A stretch of 64,000 nt of DNA, taken from Flavobacteriales bacterium. GTDB taxonomy: Bacteria > Bacteroidota > Bacteroidia > UBA10329. This document shows, piece after piece, positions 53,240 to 61,125 of the stretch. A program made the position numbers and the translations under genes. The notes below the pieces were generated by a model, which was not told the origin of the DNA, did no database searches, and worked only from the letters and a program-made list of their open reading frames with translations. The DNA lies in the NCBI GenBank assembly GCA_020635495.1, contig JACJZQ010000010.1:1-64000 (forward strand). Reading direction: 5' to 3'. Every line of letters begins with the position of its first letter. Positions within the stretch are counted from its first letter, which is position 1.

Positions 53240-55081
53240 ATGCTTAAAAATCTACCCTTGACGCTTTCGGGTGTCCTATTGGCAAGTGTATCGCTTGCTC
53301 AGTCTGCATTTACAGACTTTAACCTAAAAACGTTTGATGCTGCATCAAGTGTTGTTGAATCTCAAGTTAGACCTGACCACAGTAATATCTTCAGCCGTTC
53401 AGAAGGTGATACTATTTGGTATGACGACTTCGCTGATCTATCTAACTGGACCCTTGGAACAACCGGGGCATTCGGCACAGCCGACTCTCTTTGGGAGTAC
53501 ACTACAGATGGTCCGTACGGAACATTCAGTGGAACGTGGGGAGATGTTCAATCTCCAACGGCATCCAATGGTTGGGTAATGTTCGATAGTGATGGAAATG
53601 GATCTGCCAACCCAACAACCGGAGCTCCAACGGGTGTGGAGTTTGATACCTACATCCAAATGGCCAACTCAGTCGATCTGAGCCTTTATCCAGTAGTAGC
53701 CGTATCGTTTACAGAGTTTTACAAGGAGCTTCAGTCTGAGGTTTTTCTTGATGTTAGTACGGATGGAACCAATTGGACGAGCATTCAACTTCATCTTGGT
53801 TTCGGGGCTAATGATCAAACAGAACAGGATGCTGTATTGTATCAGGACATTAGCTCAATTGCTGGTGGTCAAGCCACGGTATGGGTTCGACTGCGATTTG
53901 TTGGATTCGGATATTTCTGGCAAGTAGACGATTTCATGTTGGTTGAAGGAATTGAGAATGACGTTGAATTATCTCGCGTATTCACTGGAGATAACGAGCA
54001 AGATTATTTATATACAAAGAAGCCATTGTCTCAAATGACCGCTATGGATCTTGGAGTAGTTGCCACTAACGTTGGTGGTCTGACCCAAACCAATGTGGTG
54101 GTTGATTGGGAGATTACTGATGGATCGACTTCAGTTGCTAGCGGTACTGAAACTATCTCAGCATCCCTTGCTTCAGCAGATTCAGATACATTGTTTTTCA
54201 ATACTGGATACACTCCAACTGTTGCTGGTGAGTACACCATTAATATGACTGTTTCTTCTGATGAGACAGAGGCTAATCTTGACAACAACGATGGCTCAGA
54301 AACCATAGAAGTAACCGAGTTCGTTTGGGGTCATGATTATGAGGACGAGAATTACAATCAGTATGGCTATGCATTTGATAGTGAAACCACGCAAGGTGAG
54401 AGCTTTGAAATGGGAGCTGATTACTTCTGCCAAGTTGATGGAGATGAGATATACGCCTTGGTTTTCCCGCTTGGAAACAACACAACCGCTACCAGTGTAA
54501 CAGCCAAAGTATACGAAGACGACCCTTCTCTTGGCCCGGTTAGTGAAACAGTTGTTGATCTGGTTCCGGCAATGCTCTCAACTTCAAGTAATGTGAAATT
54601 CATCACGGTTGTTCTTGATGATCCTGTTCCAATGGTTTCAGGAAGTGTTTACACAGCTACGGTGGCTATTGAGGCTGGAGATGCTGGTTACATCATGGGT
54701 AACCCAATTGACGATAACGATGCAGGGCAATCGGTTTACTTTGCTTGGGAGGATACTTGGTATAACTGGATAGGTCTGACCACGGCTATGAGACTCAACA
54801 CAAATCCTAATATTGCTGGGGTTGAAGATGATATCGCTGAGTTCGGGTTTGGAGTTTATCCTAATCCAACATCAGATGTTCTTCGTGTTAAAGTGGATGC
54901 TGAATCTGGAATTGATGCACTGAACCTTGTTGATCTTTCAGGTAAACTGATCAACACATGGACAGTAAATGCTGGAATTGAAAGAATGTCGTTTGATGTA
55001 AGCAATCTGGATGCAGGAGTATATTTCCTGAATGCATTGACAGAAAATGGACAGTCAAGTCAAAAACTGATCATCCAATAA
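53240..55081 (+). CDS. T9SS cargo protein, choice-of-anchor J-like (paralogue 3)
   Basis: 613 residues from MLKNLPLTLSG, which gives a clean signal peptide ending SLAQ; two in-frame ATGs lie upstream (53171, 53198). The N-terminal jelly-roll has a different sequence from paralogues 1 and 2 (DTIWYDDFADLSNWTLGT, AVSFTEFYKELQSEVFLDVS). The second and third domains are strongly alike (VWGHDYEDENYNQYGYAF, FEMGADYFCQVDGDEIYAL, LGPVSETVVDLVPAM), as is the type A T9SS tail. The front domain has therefore been exchanged or has diverged faster. A terminator follows. Confidence 0.87.
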   Translation: MLKNLPLTLSGVLLASVSLAQSAFTDFNLKTFDAASSVVESQVRPDHSNIFSRSEGDTIWYDDFADLSNWTLGTTGAFGTADSLWEYTTDGPYGTFSGTWGDVQSPTASNGWVMFDSDGNGSANPTTGAPTGVEFDTYIQMANSVDLSLYPVVAVSFTEFYKELQSEVFLDVSTDGTNWTSIQLHLGFGANDQTEQDAVLYQDISSIAGGQATVWVRLRFVGFGYFWQVDDFMLVEGIENDVELSRVFTGDNEQDYLYTKKPLSQMTAMDLGVVATNVGGLTQTNVVVDWEITDGSTSVASGTETISASLASADSDTLFFNTGYTPTVAGEYTINMTVSSDETEANLDNNDGSETIEVTEFVWGHDYEDENYNQYGYAFDSETTQGESFEMGADYFCQVDGDEIYALVFPLGNNTTATSVTAKVYEDDPSLGPVSETVVDLVPAMLSTSSNVKFITVVLDDPVPMVSGSVYTATVAIEAGDAGYIMGNPIDDNDAGQSVYFAWEDTWYNWIGLTTAMRLNTNPNIAGVEDDIAEFGFGVYPNPTSDVLRVKVDAESGIDALNLVDLSGKLINTWTVNAGIERMSFDVSNLDAGVYFLNALTENGQSSQKLIIQ

Positions 55082-55102
55082 ACTTCGGATAGAAACGTTG
55101 AC

Positions 55103-55134
55103 AAGGGCCTCCCAAAAAGGAGGCCCTTTCTTTT
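55103..55134 (+). terminator. Intrinsic terminator after paralogue 3
   Basis: AAGGGCCTCC (55103-55112) pairs with GGAGGCCCTT (55119-55128), six-base loop, then TCTTTTGG. Confidence 0.88.
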
Positions 55135-55143
55135 GGTTCTAAC

Positions 55144-55151
55144 TACATTTG
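55144..55151 (+). promoter_or_regulatory. Candidate -7 box (TACATTTG) close to the next start codon
   Basis: TACATTTG matches TAnnTTTG but ends only 4 bases before the ATG at 55156. If used, transcription would begin at or very near the start codon, giving a leaderless or almost leaderless mRNA. Confidence 0.4.
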
Positions 55152-55155
55152 CCAC

Positions 55156-56073
55156 ATGAAGAAATTTGTACTCATCTGCGTTAGTGCTTTGCTTGGTTTC
55201 ATTGCCAATGCCCAGATAACCGATACATTGGGTTTTGCTCAATATTCTGCTGGAACTGAAACCTTGTATCAGTCACCAAACGGTGGTTACGCTTTTGGTA
55301 ATAACGGGTATGGAGATAAAGCAAAGGCACAGGCTTTCAGTCTGGATAACTCATTCGTAATACGCGATGTTCTACTCAAATTCGGTGCGGTGGAGTTCAA
55401 TTCTGGCGATTCCTCATCTGCCATTATCGTGAACATTTATAACTCAGGCGGGCCAGGGGTTACGCTCTTCTCAATTAATGATTCCATTGCACCCGATTCC
55501 ATCATGGCCAGTGTTCAGGTGCCTGTATACCAACTCGTAGCAAACGATTATTCAGTGGCAGATTTCAGTTCAGAAACAATCGTTTTTCAAGCCAATGAAA
55601 GGTTTTTCGTAAGTCTAGAGTTTGATAGCCTGATAGTTGGAGATACACTGGGCCTATTATCTACAACCGATGGAGATGCAACTACCACAATTAACGCCTG
55701 GGAGTTAACCTCAGACAATGATTGGATTGTTGTTGCACAGAATAGTTATTCGTGGGATTTGAATGTCGATTTCGCCATATTTCCAAGAGTAGATGTCAAC
55801 GACCCTGCGGGAATTGATGATTATGACCTTGCGAATTCTATTGTAGTATATCCGAATCCCTGCACAGATTTTGTTGAGTTGAGAAACCTCGATCACCAAT
55901 CATTAAACGGTGTGTTGAGTGTCTATAGCGTCAGTGGAGAATTGGTGCTGTCGCAATCAATTCGGTCAAATTCAAATCGTATAGACGTCAGAAATCTGGC
56001 CACTGGACTCTACACGGTAGTCTATACCGATGACAATCTACGGTCTGCCGTAAGAATCGTTAAATCCAACTGA
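55156..56073 (+). CDS. T9SS cargo protein with a single beta-sandwich domain
   Basis: 305 residues. The signal peptide (1-20, ending NAQI) precedes a domain (about 22-215) that resembles the third domain of the preceding paralogues: AQAFSLDNSFVIRDVLLKFG, SAIIVNIYNSGGPG, ETIVFQANERFFVSLEFDS. A type A T9SS tail follows (VVYPNPCTDFVELRN to VRIVKSN). It looks like a one-domain relative of the array. It is followed two bases after its stop by the PAP2 gene, so the two may be cotranscribed. Confidence 0.85.
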   Translation: MKKFVLICVSALLGFIANAQITDTLGFAQYSAGTETLYQSPNGGYAFGNNGYGDKAKAQAFSLDNSFVIRDVLLKFGAVEFNSGDSSSAIIVNIYNSGGPGVTLFSINDSIAPDSIMASVQVPVYQLVANDYSVADFSSETIVFQANERFFVSLEFDSLIVGDTLGLLSTTDGDATTTINAWELTSDNDWIVVAQNSYSWDLNVDFAIFPRVDVNDPAGIDDYDLANSIVVYPNPCTDFVELRNLDHQSLNGVLSVYSVSGELVLSQSIRSNSNRIDVRNLATGLYTVVYTDDNLRSAVRIVKSN

Positions 56074-56075
56074 TC

Positions 56076-56642
56076 TTGGAGTTTCTCGAATCATTGATAG
56101 CCTTTGACAAGCAATGGTTAATTAATGTCAATGATTTCGTGGGTACAGCTTGGTTAGATCAATTAATGATTCTGGCTAGCTCAAAATGGGCATCCATTCC
56201 ACTATATGCCTTCATTCTTTACATCCTTTGGAAAAAGTTTGGAACCGAACAAACGTTATGGATTGTAACAGCTGTTGCGGCTATGGTGGTCATTTCGGAT
56301 CAAGGTTCTGTTCACTTATTTAAGAACGTGTTTCAAAGGTTAAGGCCTTGTCATGATGCACAGCTAAGCCAGCAATTAATGCTAGTTACTGGTAAATGTG
56401 GTGGTCAGTTTGGATTCGTATCATCGCATGCAGCGAATGTTTTTGGCCTCGCGACTTTTCTTGTCTTCACTTTCAAGGCCAATAAAGGGTGGTTTTCGTT
56501 ATTTGTTTGGGCAGCTGTAGTTTCTTTTAGTCGAATTTATTTAGCCGTTCATTATCCACTTGACGTAGTGGTCGGTGCTATTTTCGGAATGCTTACGGGA
56601 TGGGCTGTTTTTAGAATCTCTGATAAAATAATAGGACCGTAA
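56076..56642 (+). CDS. PAP2-family phosphatase, membrane protein (TTG start)
   Basis: 188 residues, five or six helices. The three phosphatase motifs are KNVFQRLRP (KxxxxxxRP), SSHAANVFG (PSGH-like with Ser first) and SRIYLAVHYPLDVVVG (SRxxxxxHxxxD). It probably removes phosphate from undecaprenyl pyrophosphate or phosphatidylglycerol phosphate at the membrane. The best start is TTG at 56076, three bases after the previous stop; the first in-frame ATG would cut away the first helix. It is directly followed by crcB (TAA then ATG). Confidence 0.9.
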   Translation: MEFLESLIAFDKQWLINVNDFVGTAWLDQLMILASSKWASIPLYAFILYILWKKFGTEQTLWIVTAVAAMVVISDQGSVHLFKNVFQRLRPCHDAQLSQQLMLVTGKCGGQFGFVSSHAANVFGLATFLVFTFKANKGWFSLFVWAAVVSFSRIYLAVHYPLDVVVGAIFGMLTGWAVFRISDKIIGP

Positions 56643-56999
56643 ATGAACTTGGCATTGGTATTCTTAGGTGGTGGATTAGGTAGTGTTGCAAGATATCTCG
56701 TATCTGTAATCTGCCTAAAGCAGTATCATGGAACGCTTCCATTGGCCACATTTATCAGCAATGTAGTTAGTTGCCTTGTACTTGTTGGAGTGGTTTCTCT
56801 CGTCTCTGACGGAACTTTGGACAATAGGTATGTAAAGCCAGCCGTAATTATTGGGTTCTGCGGTGGATTCAGTACGTTTTCAACATTCAGCTATGAGACG
56901 GTTCAACTAATAAAAAACGGCAACCATTTGGTTGCCGTTGGAAATGTGATCGTTAGTGTAATTGTTTGTCTGATTCTATTATACAAGCTGACCAAATAG
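56643..56999 (+). CDS. crcB: Fluoride channel CrcB/FluC
   Basis: 118 residues, four helices, forming a dual-topology dimer that exports fluoride. Signature residues are GGGLGSVARYLVS, FISNVVSC with the conserved Asn, and GFCGGFSTFSTFSYE with the Phe-box and Na-site region. The ATG abuts the PAP2 stop, so the two are cotranscribed. No fluoride riboswitch is present in the window upstream. A palindrome inside the gene (56916-56939) looks like an intrinsic terminator for the opposite strand. Confidence 0.94.
   Translation: MNLALVFLGGGLGSVARYLVSVICLKQYHGTLPLATFISNVVSCLVLVGVVSLVSDGTLDNRYVKPAVIIGFCGGFSTFSTFSYETVQLIKNGNHLVAVGNVIVSVIVCLILLYKLTK
56912..56939 (-). terminator. Intrinsic terminator for the minus strand, embedded in crcB
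   Basis: AACGGCAACC (56916-56925) and GGTTGCCGTT (56930-56939) form a perfect 10-bp stem with loop ATTT. On the minus strand it is followed by TTTTTT (complement of 56912-56917). It lies about 65 bases beyond the stop of the convergent orphan gene at 57002, where its terminator would be expected. In crcB the bases encode KNGNHLVAVG. Confidence 0.75.
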
Positions 57000-57001
57000 A
57001 A

Positions 57002-57274
57002 TCAGGTGTGAAAAACCTCAATGGTTATTTTCCTGGTACCACCCCCATAAGCGAGTCTACACTTGATCTTTTTTCCTATTAAAAGTTCTCCTTCTTCGTA
57101 GTCATTCCATATAGATGTGTCATCCCGTTGTACTTGTATTCTAACTCCACCAGCAAGTGATTTTTCTTTAATGGCGATACTGCATGGGTACTGAACATCG
57201 GAAGCAAAGACTTCAGCTGCAGGACCGAATCCATTTTTAGTTACTGGTAGTTGAAAAACGTCTGATGGGCACAT
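57002..57274 (-). CDS. Orphan small protein, unknown function
   Basis: 90 residues; not recognised. No signal peptide or membrane helix. The sequence is beta-rich with alternating polar and hydrophobic residues (GGVRIQVQRDDTSIW, GKKIKCRLAYGGGTRKITIEV), consistent with a small beta-barrel or sandwich, and two or three cysteines. It starts 34 bases downstream of the other orphan gene on the same strand and is probably cotranscribed with it. A terminator lies inside convergent crcB. An internal start cannot be excluded. Confidence 0.55.
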   Translation of the reverse strand: MCPSDVFQLPVTKNGFGPAAEVFASDVQYPCSIAIKEKSLAGGVRIQVQRDDTSIWNDYEEGELLIGKKIKCRLAYGGGTRKITIEVFHT

Positions 57275-57308
57275 CTGATAGAGACTTAAGGGTTCTCGAA
57301 TCCGTTAA

Positions 57309-57665
57309 TTATGCTACTTTCTTCAATTCGTAATTGGTCTTCGATCCAAGGTCTACTATTGCCTTGATACCGTAATCTGAAGCCACTTTGGCAAGGGTAG
57401 CGTTTCCCTTTCTAGAGCAGGTCAAGGTCACCTCATCAACAATCTCTGCCAACAGTTCATAAACAATCTGACGTGTCATCATTCTGCTTGTAAGATCTTC
57501 AAGATAATCTTGGGTCATCAGCTTACTGATGAATGGCTTTAGGTAAACCAACTTATCTGCAGAGAACGCTAAGGCTTCAGCAGGTGTAGTGATGCCTTTT
57601 TGATAAACGTTATTCAGAGTTTCTACTCTTTGCTTGTCTGTAAGTGTTGCGAATATTGCTTCCAT
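57309..57665 (-). CDS. Orphan helical protein, unknown function
   Basis: 118 residues; not recognised. It looks all-helical, with FATLTDKQRVETLNNVYQKG and DLTSRMMTRQIVYELLAEIVDE, and ends in a small alpha/beta stretch (NATLAKVASDYGIKAIVDLG). No signal or membrane segment. The ATG at 57665 is preferred: it is 51 bases downstream of a well-formed promoter box, while the extended frame (to 57776) would run through that promoter. It heads a two-gene unit with the beta-rich orphan gene. Confidence 0.65.
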   Translation of the reverse strand: MEAIFATLTDKQRVETLNNVYQKGITTPAEALAFSADKLVYLKPFISKLMTQDYLEDLTSRMMTRQIVYELLAEIVDEVTLTCSRKGNATLAKVASDYGIKAIVDLGSKTNYELKKVA

Positions 57666-57715
57666 GTCGCTTGTGTTTTGTGGTCGAATTTGTTTTACCG
57701 ACCTGATTACGACTC

Positions 57716-57746
57716 CAAATGTAGAGGCGTATATATAGGTGCACAA
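57716..57746 (-). promoter_or_regulatory. Strong candidate promoter for the orphan gene pair
   Basis: The minus strand has TTG (57744-57746), 20 bases, then TACATTTG (57716-57723). This is the full Bacteroidota TTG-N17-23-TAnnTTTG pattern. The ATG of the orphan helical gene is about 50 bases beyond the box. It is the best promoter match in the window. Confidence 0.7.
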
Positions 57747-57792
57747 GGATATATGAAAGCAATATTGACCGCTCAATACGAAATACAGAAAA

Positions 57793-57939
57793 CCTAAATA
57801 GCTAATACATAACTATTTAGGCTCTGCAAAATGAGAGTCAATTGAATCGCTAAGCGATTCAACAAGCACACTAGAAATGTGCTTTTTATGTCAAGTGGCT
57901 TGATAAACCAAGCCTATAATAGACCGACCTCTGGGGTCG
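57793..57939. ncRNA. Array of five consecutive hairpins, candidate structured RNA
   Basis: Five palindromes follow one another in 147 bases: CCTAAATAG/CTATTTAGG (57793-57821), TTGAATCGC/GCGATTCAA (57842-57862), AAGCACA/TGTGCTT (57864-57884, then TTT), GGCTTG/CAAGCC (57897-57914) and CGACC/GGTCG (57925-57939). Stem sequences differ, so this is not a simple repeat. On the minus strand they lie between a small peptide gene (ending 57946) and the promoter of the orphan pair. They could be a structured RNA, a 3' UTR, or several protein-binding sites. Strand unknown. Supported only by base pairing seen by eye. Confidence 0.4.
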
Positions 57940-57945
57940 AATCAA

Positions 57946-58101
57946 TTAAAAATCGTCAGCCTCAGCGTCCCAGATAATGTACTCCTTATCCAGGTTGCTT
58001 TTGGTGATAAGTTCCTGTGCTTCGTCAGCAGATTTCAATGAGTTAACTTCACTTGATGAAATAACTCCGAACGCAAGTAAAAAAGCAATTAACAGTTCCA
58101 T
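57946..58101 (-). CDS. 51-residue secreted peptide, unknown function
   Basis: A short gene from ATG 58101 to TAA 57946. The first 15 residues are a hydrophobic signal-like stretch (MELLIAFLLAFGVIS). The rest is acidic with a final DAEADDF. It has no known family. Support comes from the signal-like start, the clean frame and its place upstream of the hairpin array; codon evidence is limited by length. No TAnnTTTG box is seen upstream. Confidence 0.5.
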   Translation of the reverse strand: MELLIAFLLAFGVISSSEVNSLKSADEAQELITKSNLDKEYIIWDAEADDF

Positions 58102-58389
58102 GGTTTTGGGGTTTTGTAGGTTTACAGTTTCAATTATTAAGGTTTTCTTTTTCGATAAATCGACCTGATTACTCGATGAATCGGGCTAAAACTACGACAA
58201 ATGTTCGTTTCGGGACAAATTTCTGACCAATAAATTTCGAGTGAAATTCGTAACATGTTGAAAATCAGTGCAATAAATTTTCAACTCGTATCGATGAATC
58301 TTCATATTCAGTAGATGAATGTTGAAAATTAGAGGATAAATAGACAGGAGAATGGGATGAATGGCAACATTAACTAGGACTTTTGTATT
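58102..58389. other. AT-rich intergenic region with GATGAAT words and a 9-bp inverted repeat
   Basis: No gene seen. GTTGAAAAT (58257-58265) is inverted as ATTTTCAAC (58277-58285), and part of the arm recurs at 58321. The word GATGAAT occurs four times (near 58175, 58293, 58314, 58354). The region separates the divergent peptide gene and helical-repeat gene and should contain their promoters. No good TAnnTTTG box was found for either. Confidence 0.5.
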
Positions 58390-59886
58390 ATGAAGGGATT
58401 GGTCTCTTTAGTTAAAACGATGCGGCCTAGCGAAAAGCGTTTGCTAATTCACTATTACGGTAGAAATAGCAATGACGAAGAGAAGTTGAGGCTCAAACTG
58501 TTCAAATTGGTGAATAGTGGGGTTACAACAGACGAAGAGGCGAAGCTCAAGTTGGCAAGTAAAGGTGGAGCCTCATCTTATTCTCACCTCAAGTCAAGAC
58601 TTAAAGACGACATTCTGAATATTCTGCTTATGCAGGATTCTTCGAAAAGATTCGCACAGGCTAACAGAGCGGCAGAGCTCGATTGCAGGAAAAAGGTGGC
58701 GCAATCACACATTCTCTGGTTGAGAGGTGCTCAAATTGAAGGGATGAAAACCTTGGATGCGGCATTGAAAGTTGCTGACAAGTATGAATTATTGGCTGAA
58801 CGCTTACAGATCAATCACTTGATACGAGAGCGGTTTTTAGGAGCAGGCCTTTCTGATCAGCTTTTAAAGTTGAACAAGCAAATAGGTGTTGATATTGTAA
58901 AGTATGAGGCCTTACTGAAAGTTCAAGAAAAGTCATTCACTCTCGCAAGTCCGGAGTTTGCCAAAAAGTTGAAGAGCAAGGCAAACGAAAAGCAGAATCT
59001 AGAATTGATTGATGAGCTGAAAACGCTCTATCGAAAGCATAAGCTTGCCCGAATAGGGTTTTGGTACTACATGGCCGCAACCGAGTTTCATAATGCGCGG
59101 AAGAATTTTGATATGGTTGCGAAACTCGGACTTGAGTTTCTAAAACTCGTGGAAAAGAGTCCAGCTGTAAAGTCTAAAAACAACATTGCTGGCGTAAATC
59201 AAACCGTGGGTATAGCTTATATGGAGTTGCGACAGTTCAATGAGGCGCAACGGCATTTGGTGAAATCCGAAGAATTTTTTCCCTCAGCTGGTTTTAACCG
59301 TTTGCTATGCCTTCAGTTTTTGGTTCAGTCAGAGAGTGCACTAGGACTGTACGATAACGCATTAGTTCATGTTCAGACTGCACTTGATCATCCTCGGATT
59401 GGCACTAGAGAAATCCTCGTTGCGAGATGGTGGTTCTTTAAGGCCTGCGTTGAGTTCGGCAAGGGTAATTTTGAGGCTGCTTTGAAGTCGTTGAACAAGG
59501 ATGGTAACCTGTTGAAGCAGGTTGATGAATGGAATGTTCAGTTGAGAGTGCTGGAAATGATGCTTTTGGTTGAGCAACGAGATGAAGAGTGGCTTGAATT
59601 CAAATTGGATGCAACAAGGAAATTCCTGAACAGACACAAAGAATTATATACTGAGCGCATACGATTTGCCGTTGATGCAATAGCCTTTTTGCTCAGAAAG
59701 GAGTTGGAAATCGTACCAATTTCTGATGCGTTGTCGGTTAGATTAAAAGACAACTTGGAGGAGAAACCCGGGTTTGAATGGAACCCTACTGGACCTGAGT
59801 TGGTAAGGTTTGATAAGTGGTTGGCAAAGAGGCAGTCGCTAGTTCAGGCAGAAAATGAACTAAGTGCAGAAGACAGTACTGAATGA
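58390..59886 (+). CDS. Helical-repeat (TPR-like) protein, unknown function
   Basis: 498 residues; function not recognised. Nearly all-helical, with TPR-like pairs in the second half (YMELRQFNEAQRHLVKSEEF, ALGLYDNALVHVQTALDHPR, EFGKGNFEAALKSLN). The N-terminal 100 residues are highly charged (MRPSEKRLLIHYYGRNSNDEEK), and there is no signal peptide or membrane segment. It is probably a cytoplasmic scaffold. Similar long proteins of this make-up occur in Bacteroidota without assigned roles. Its last 43 bases overlap the convergent ltaE gene. Confidence 0.78.
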   Translation: MKGLVSLVKTMRPSEKRLLIHYYGRNSNDEEKLRLKLFKLVNSGVTTDEEAKLKLASKGGASSYSHLKSRLKDDILNILLMQDSSKRFAQANRAAELDCRKKVAQSHILWLRGAQIEGMKTLDAALKVADKYELLAERLQINHLIRERFLGAGLSDQLLKLNKQIGVDIVKYEALLKVQEKSFTLASPEFAKKLKSKANEKQNLELIDELKTLYRKHKLARIGFWYYMAATEFHNARKNFDMVAKLGLEFLKLVEKSPAVKSKNNIAGVNQTVGIAYMELRQFNEAQRHLVKSEEFFPSAGFNRLLCLQFLVQSESALGLYDNALVHVQTALDHPRIGTREILVARWWFFKACVEFGKGNFEAALKSLNKDGNLLKQVDEWNVQLRVLEMMLLVEQRDEEWLEFKLDATRKFLNRHKELYTERIRFAVDAIAFLLRKELEIVPISDALSVRLKDNLEEKPGFEWNPTGPELVRFDKWLAKRQSLVQAENELSAEDSTE

Positions 59887-60866
59887 GTTTCTGCTGGCAG
59901 ATTTAAATGAGTGACGAACCGCACATGTTTTGGTCCTACTTGGAAAGCGTGAATCTGATAAGACTTTAGGTGTTCAATAAACTGATTTGGGATTACATAA
60001 TCTTGTAATTCGAAAACGATGATGTTCGTTTCTACTGGCCAAACCGATGACACGGCATCTGATGAATTCAAAGTAGATTCTAGTTGCTTGGCCAAATCGT
60101 TATCGATGCCCAATCTTTCCACATGATTTTGTAAAGCGTAAAGACCTGCAGCCGCAATTACTCCTGCCTGACGCATTCCTCCACCCAAGACTTTTCTGAT
60201 GCGTCTTGCTCTGCTTATCATTTCTGATGACCCTAATAGGACTGAGCCAATAGGAGACCCCAAACCTTTGCTTAGACAAATAGAAATTGAATCAAACAAT
60301 CTCCCAAAATCTTTGGGTCCCTGATTTGATGCTCGGATGGCATTGAACAATCTTGCTCCATCTAAGTGTAGCTTCAGGTTCTTGTCATCGCACACCTTTC
60401 TGATACGCTGGATTTCACCAAAATCGAAAATCTTTCCACCACCGCGGTTACAAGAATTCTCAATGGACACCAAGCTGGTTCTAGGAAAATGTACGTCCGA
60501 AGGTCGTAAGGCTTCCGTTAATTGATCAGCAGTAAAAACACCTCTAATTCCTTTCAATGTTTTCGTGGTGCAACCTGAATTGAAGGCAATTCCGCCACCT
60601 TCATAATAATGAACGTGAGCACCCTCGTCACAGATCACTTCATCTCCAGGCTGTGTTTGTGCCTTAATTGCAATCTGGTTTGACATGGTTCCAGAAGGGC
60701 AGAACAATCCTGCTTCCATTCCAAAAAGCGAGGCGGCATACTCTTGTAGTTGATTGATCGTTGGGTCTTCGGAGAAAACATCGTCACCAACTGGCGCAGA
60801 AGCCATGAATTCCAGCATTTCTGGAGTTGGTTTGGTAACCGTATCGCTTCTCAGGTCAATGATCAT
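59844..60866 (-). CDS. ltaE: Threonine aldolase (low-specificity type)
   Basis: 340 residues, pyridoxal-phosphate fold type I. It splits L-threonine or allo-threonine into glycine and acetaldehyde. Landmarks are MIIDLRSDTVTKPTPEML at the start, PSGTMSNQIAI, HVHYYEGGGIAF, HLDGARLFNAI and SLSKGLGSPIGSVLLGS (CLSKGLG; the Lys binds the cofactor). The ATG at 60866 is chosen; an in-frame upstream start would run into the tRNA-Leu. The 3' end overlaps the convergent helical-repeat gene by 43 bases. Confidence 0.92.
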   Translation of the reverse strand: MIIDLRSDTVTKPTPEMLEFMASAPVGDDVFSEDPTINQLQEYAASLFGMEAGLFCPSGTMSNQIAIKAQTQPGDEVICDEGAHVHYYEGGGIAFNSGCTTKTLKGIRGVFTADQLTEALRPSDVHFPRTSLVSIENSCNRGGGKIFDFGEIQRIRKVCDDKNLKLHLDGARLFNAIRASNQGPKDFGRLFDSISICLSKGLGSPIGSVLLGSSEMISRARRIRKVLGGGMRQAGVIAAAGLYALQNHVERLGIDNDLAKQLESTLNSSDAVSSVWPVETNIIVFELQDYVIPNQFIEHLKSYQIHAFQVGPKHVRFVTHLNLPAETHSVLSSALSSFSA

Positions 60867-60881
60867 TGGAGGGAAATTATG

Positions 60882-60966
60882 TACCCGGAGCCGGGATCGA
60901 ACCGGCACGGCCGCAATGGCCACAGGATTTTAAGTCCTGCGTGTCTACCAATTCCACCACCCGGGC
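60882..60966 (-). tRNA. tRNA-Leu (anticodon UAA)
   Basis: 85 bases with a complete cloverleaf: acceptor GCCCGGG against TCCGGGT, D-arm with TGGTGGAATTGGTAGACA, anticodon stem AGGAC/ATCCT with loop containing TAA, a long variable arm (class II, as for Leu), and T-arm GCCGGTTCGATCCCGGC. CCA is not encoded. It is just upstream of ltaE on the same strand. Confidence 0.95.
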
Positions 60967-60977
60967 CCATAAACAAA

Positions 60978-60995
60978 ATCCTCCCAAAGGAGGAT
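60978..60995 (-). terminator. Hairpin between tRNA-Gly and tRNA-Leu
   Basis: ATCCTCC (60978-60984) pairs with GGAGGAT (60989-60995), four-base loop, followed on the minus strand by TTTTGTTT. It looks like a terminator or processing hairpin downstream of tRNA-Gly. Confidence 0.6.
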
Positions 60996-61009
60996 CTTGA
61001 TGTGGAGTG

Positions 61010-61082
<73 letters not shown>

Positions 61083-61125
61083 GAAATTGGAGTGCAAATC
61101 TAAATAAATTACCAATTGCACAAAA

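Noticed and set aside
56490..56642. Fluoride riboswitch for crcB
   Set aside because: crcB abuts the PAP2 gene and the region upstream is coding; no crcB-motif RNA is recognisable.
57666..57776. N-terminal extension of the orphan helical gene to 57776
   Set aside because: The extension crosses the best promoter match in the window and adds no recognisable signal peptide or fold.
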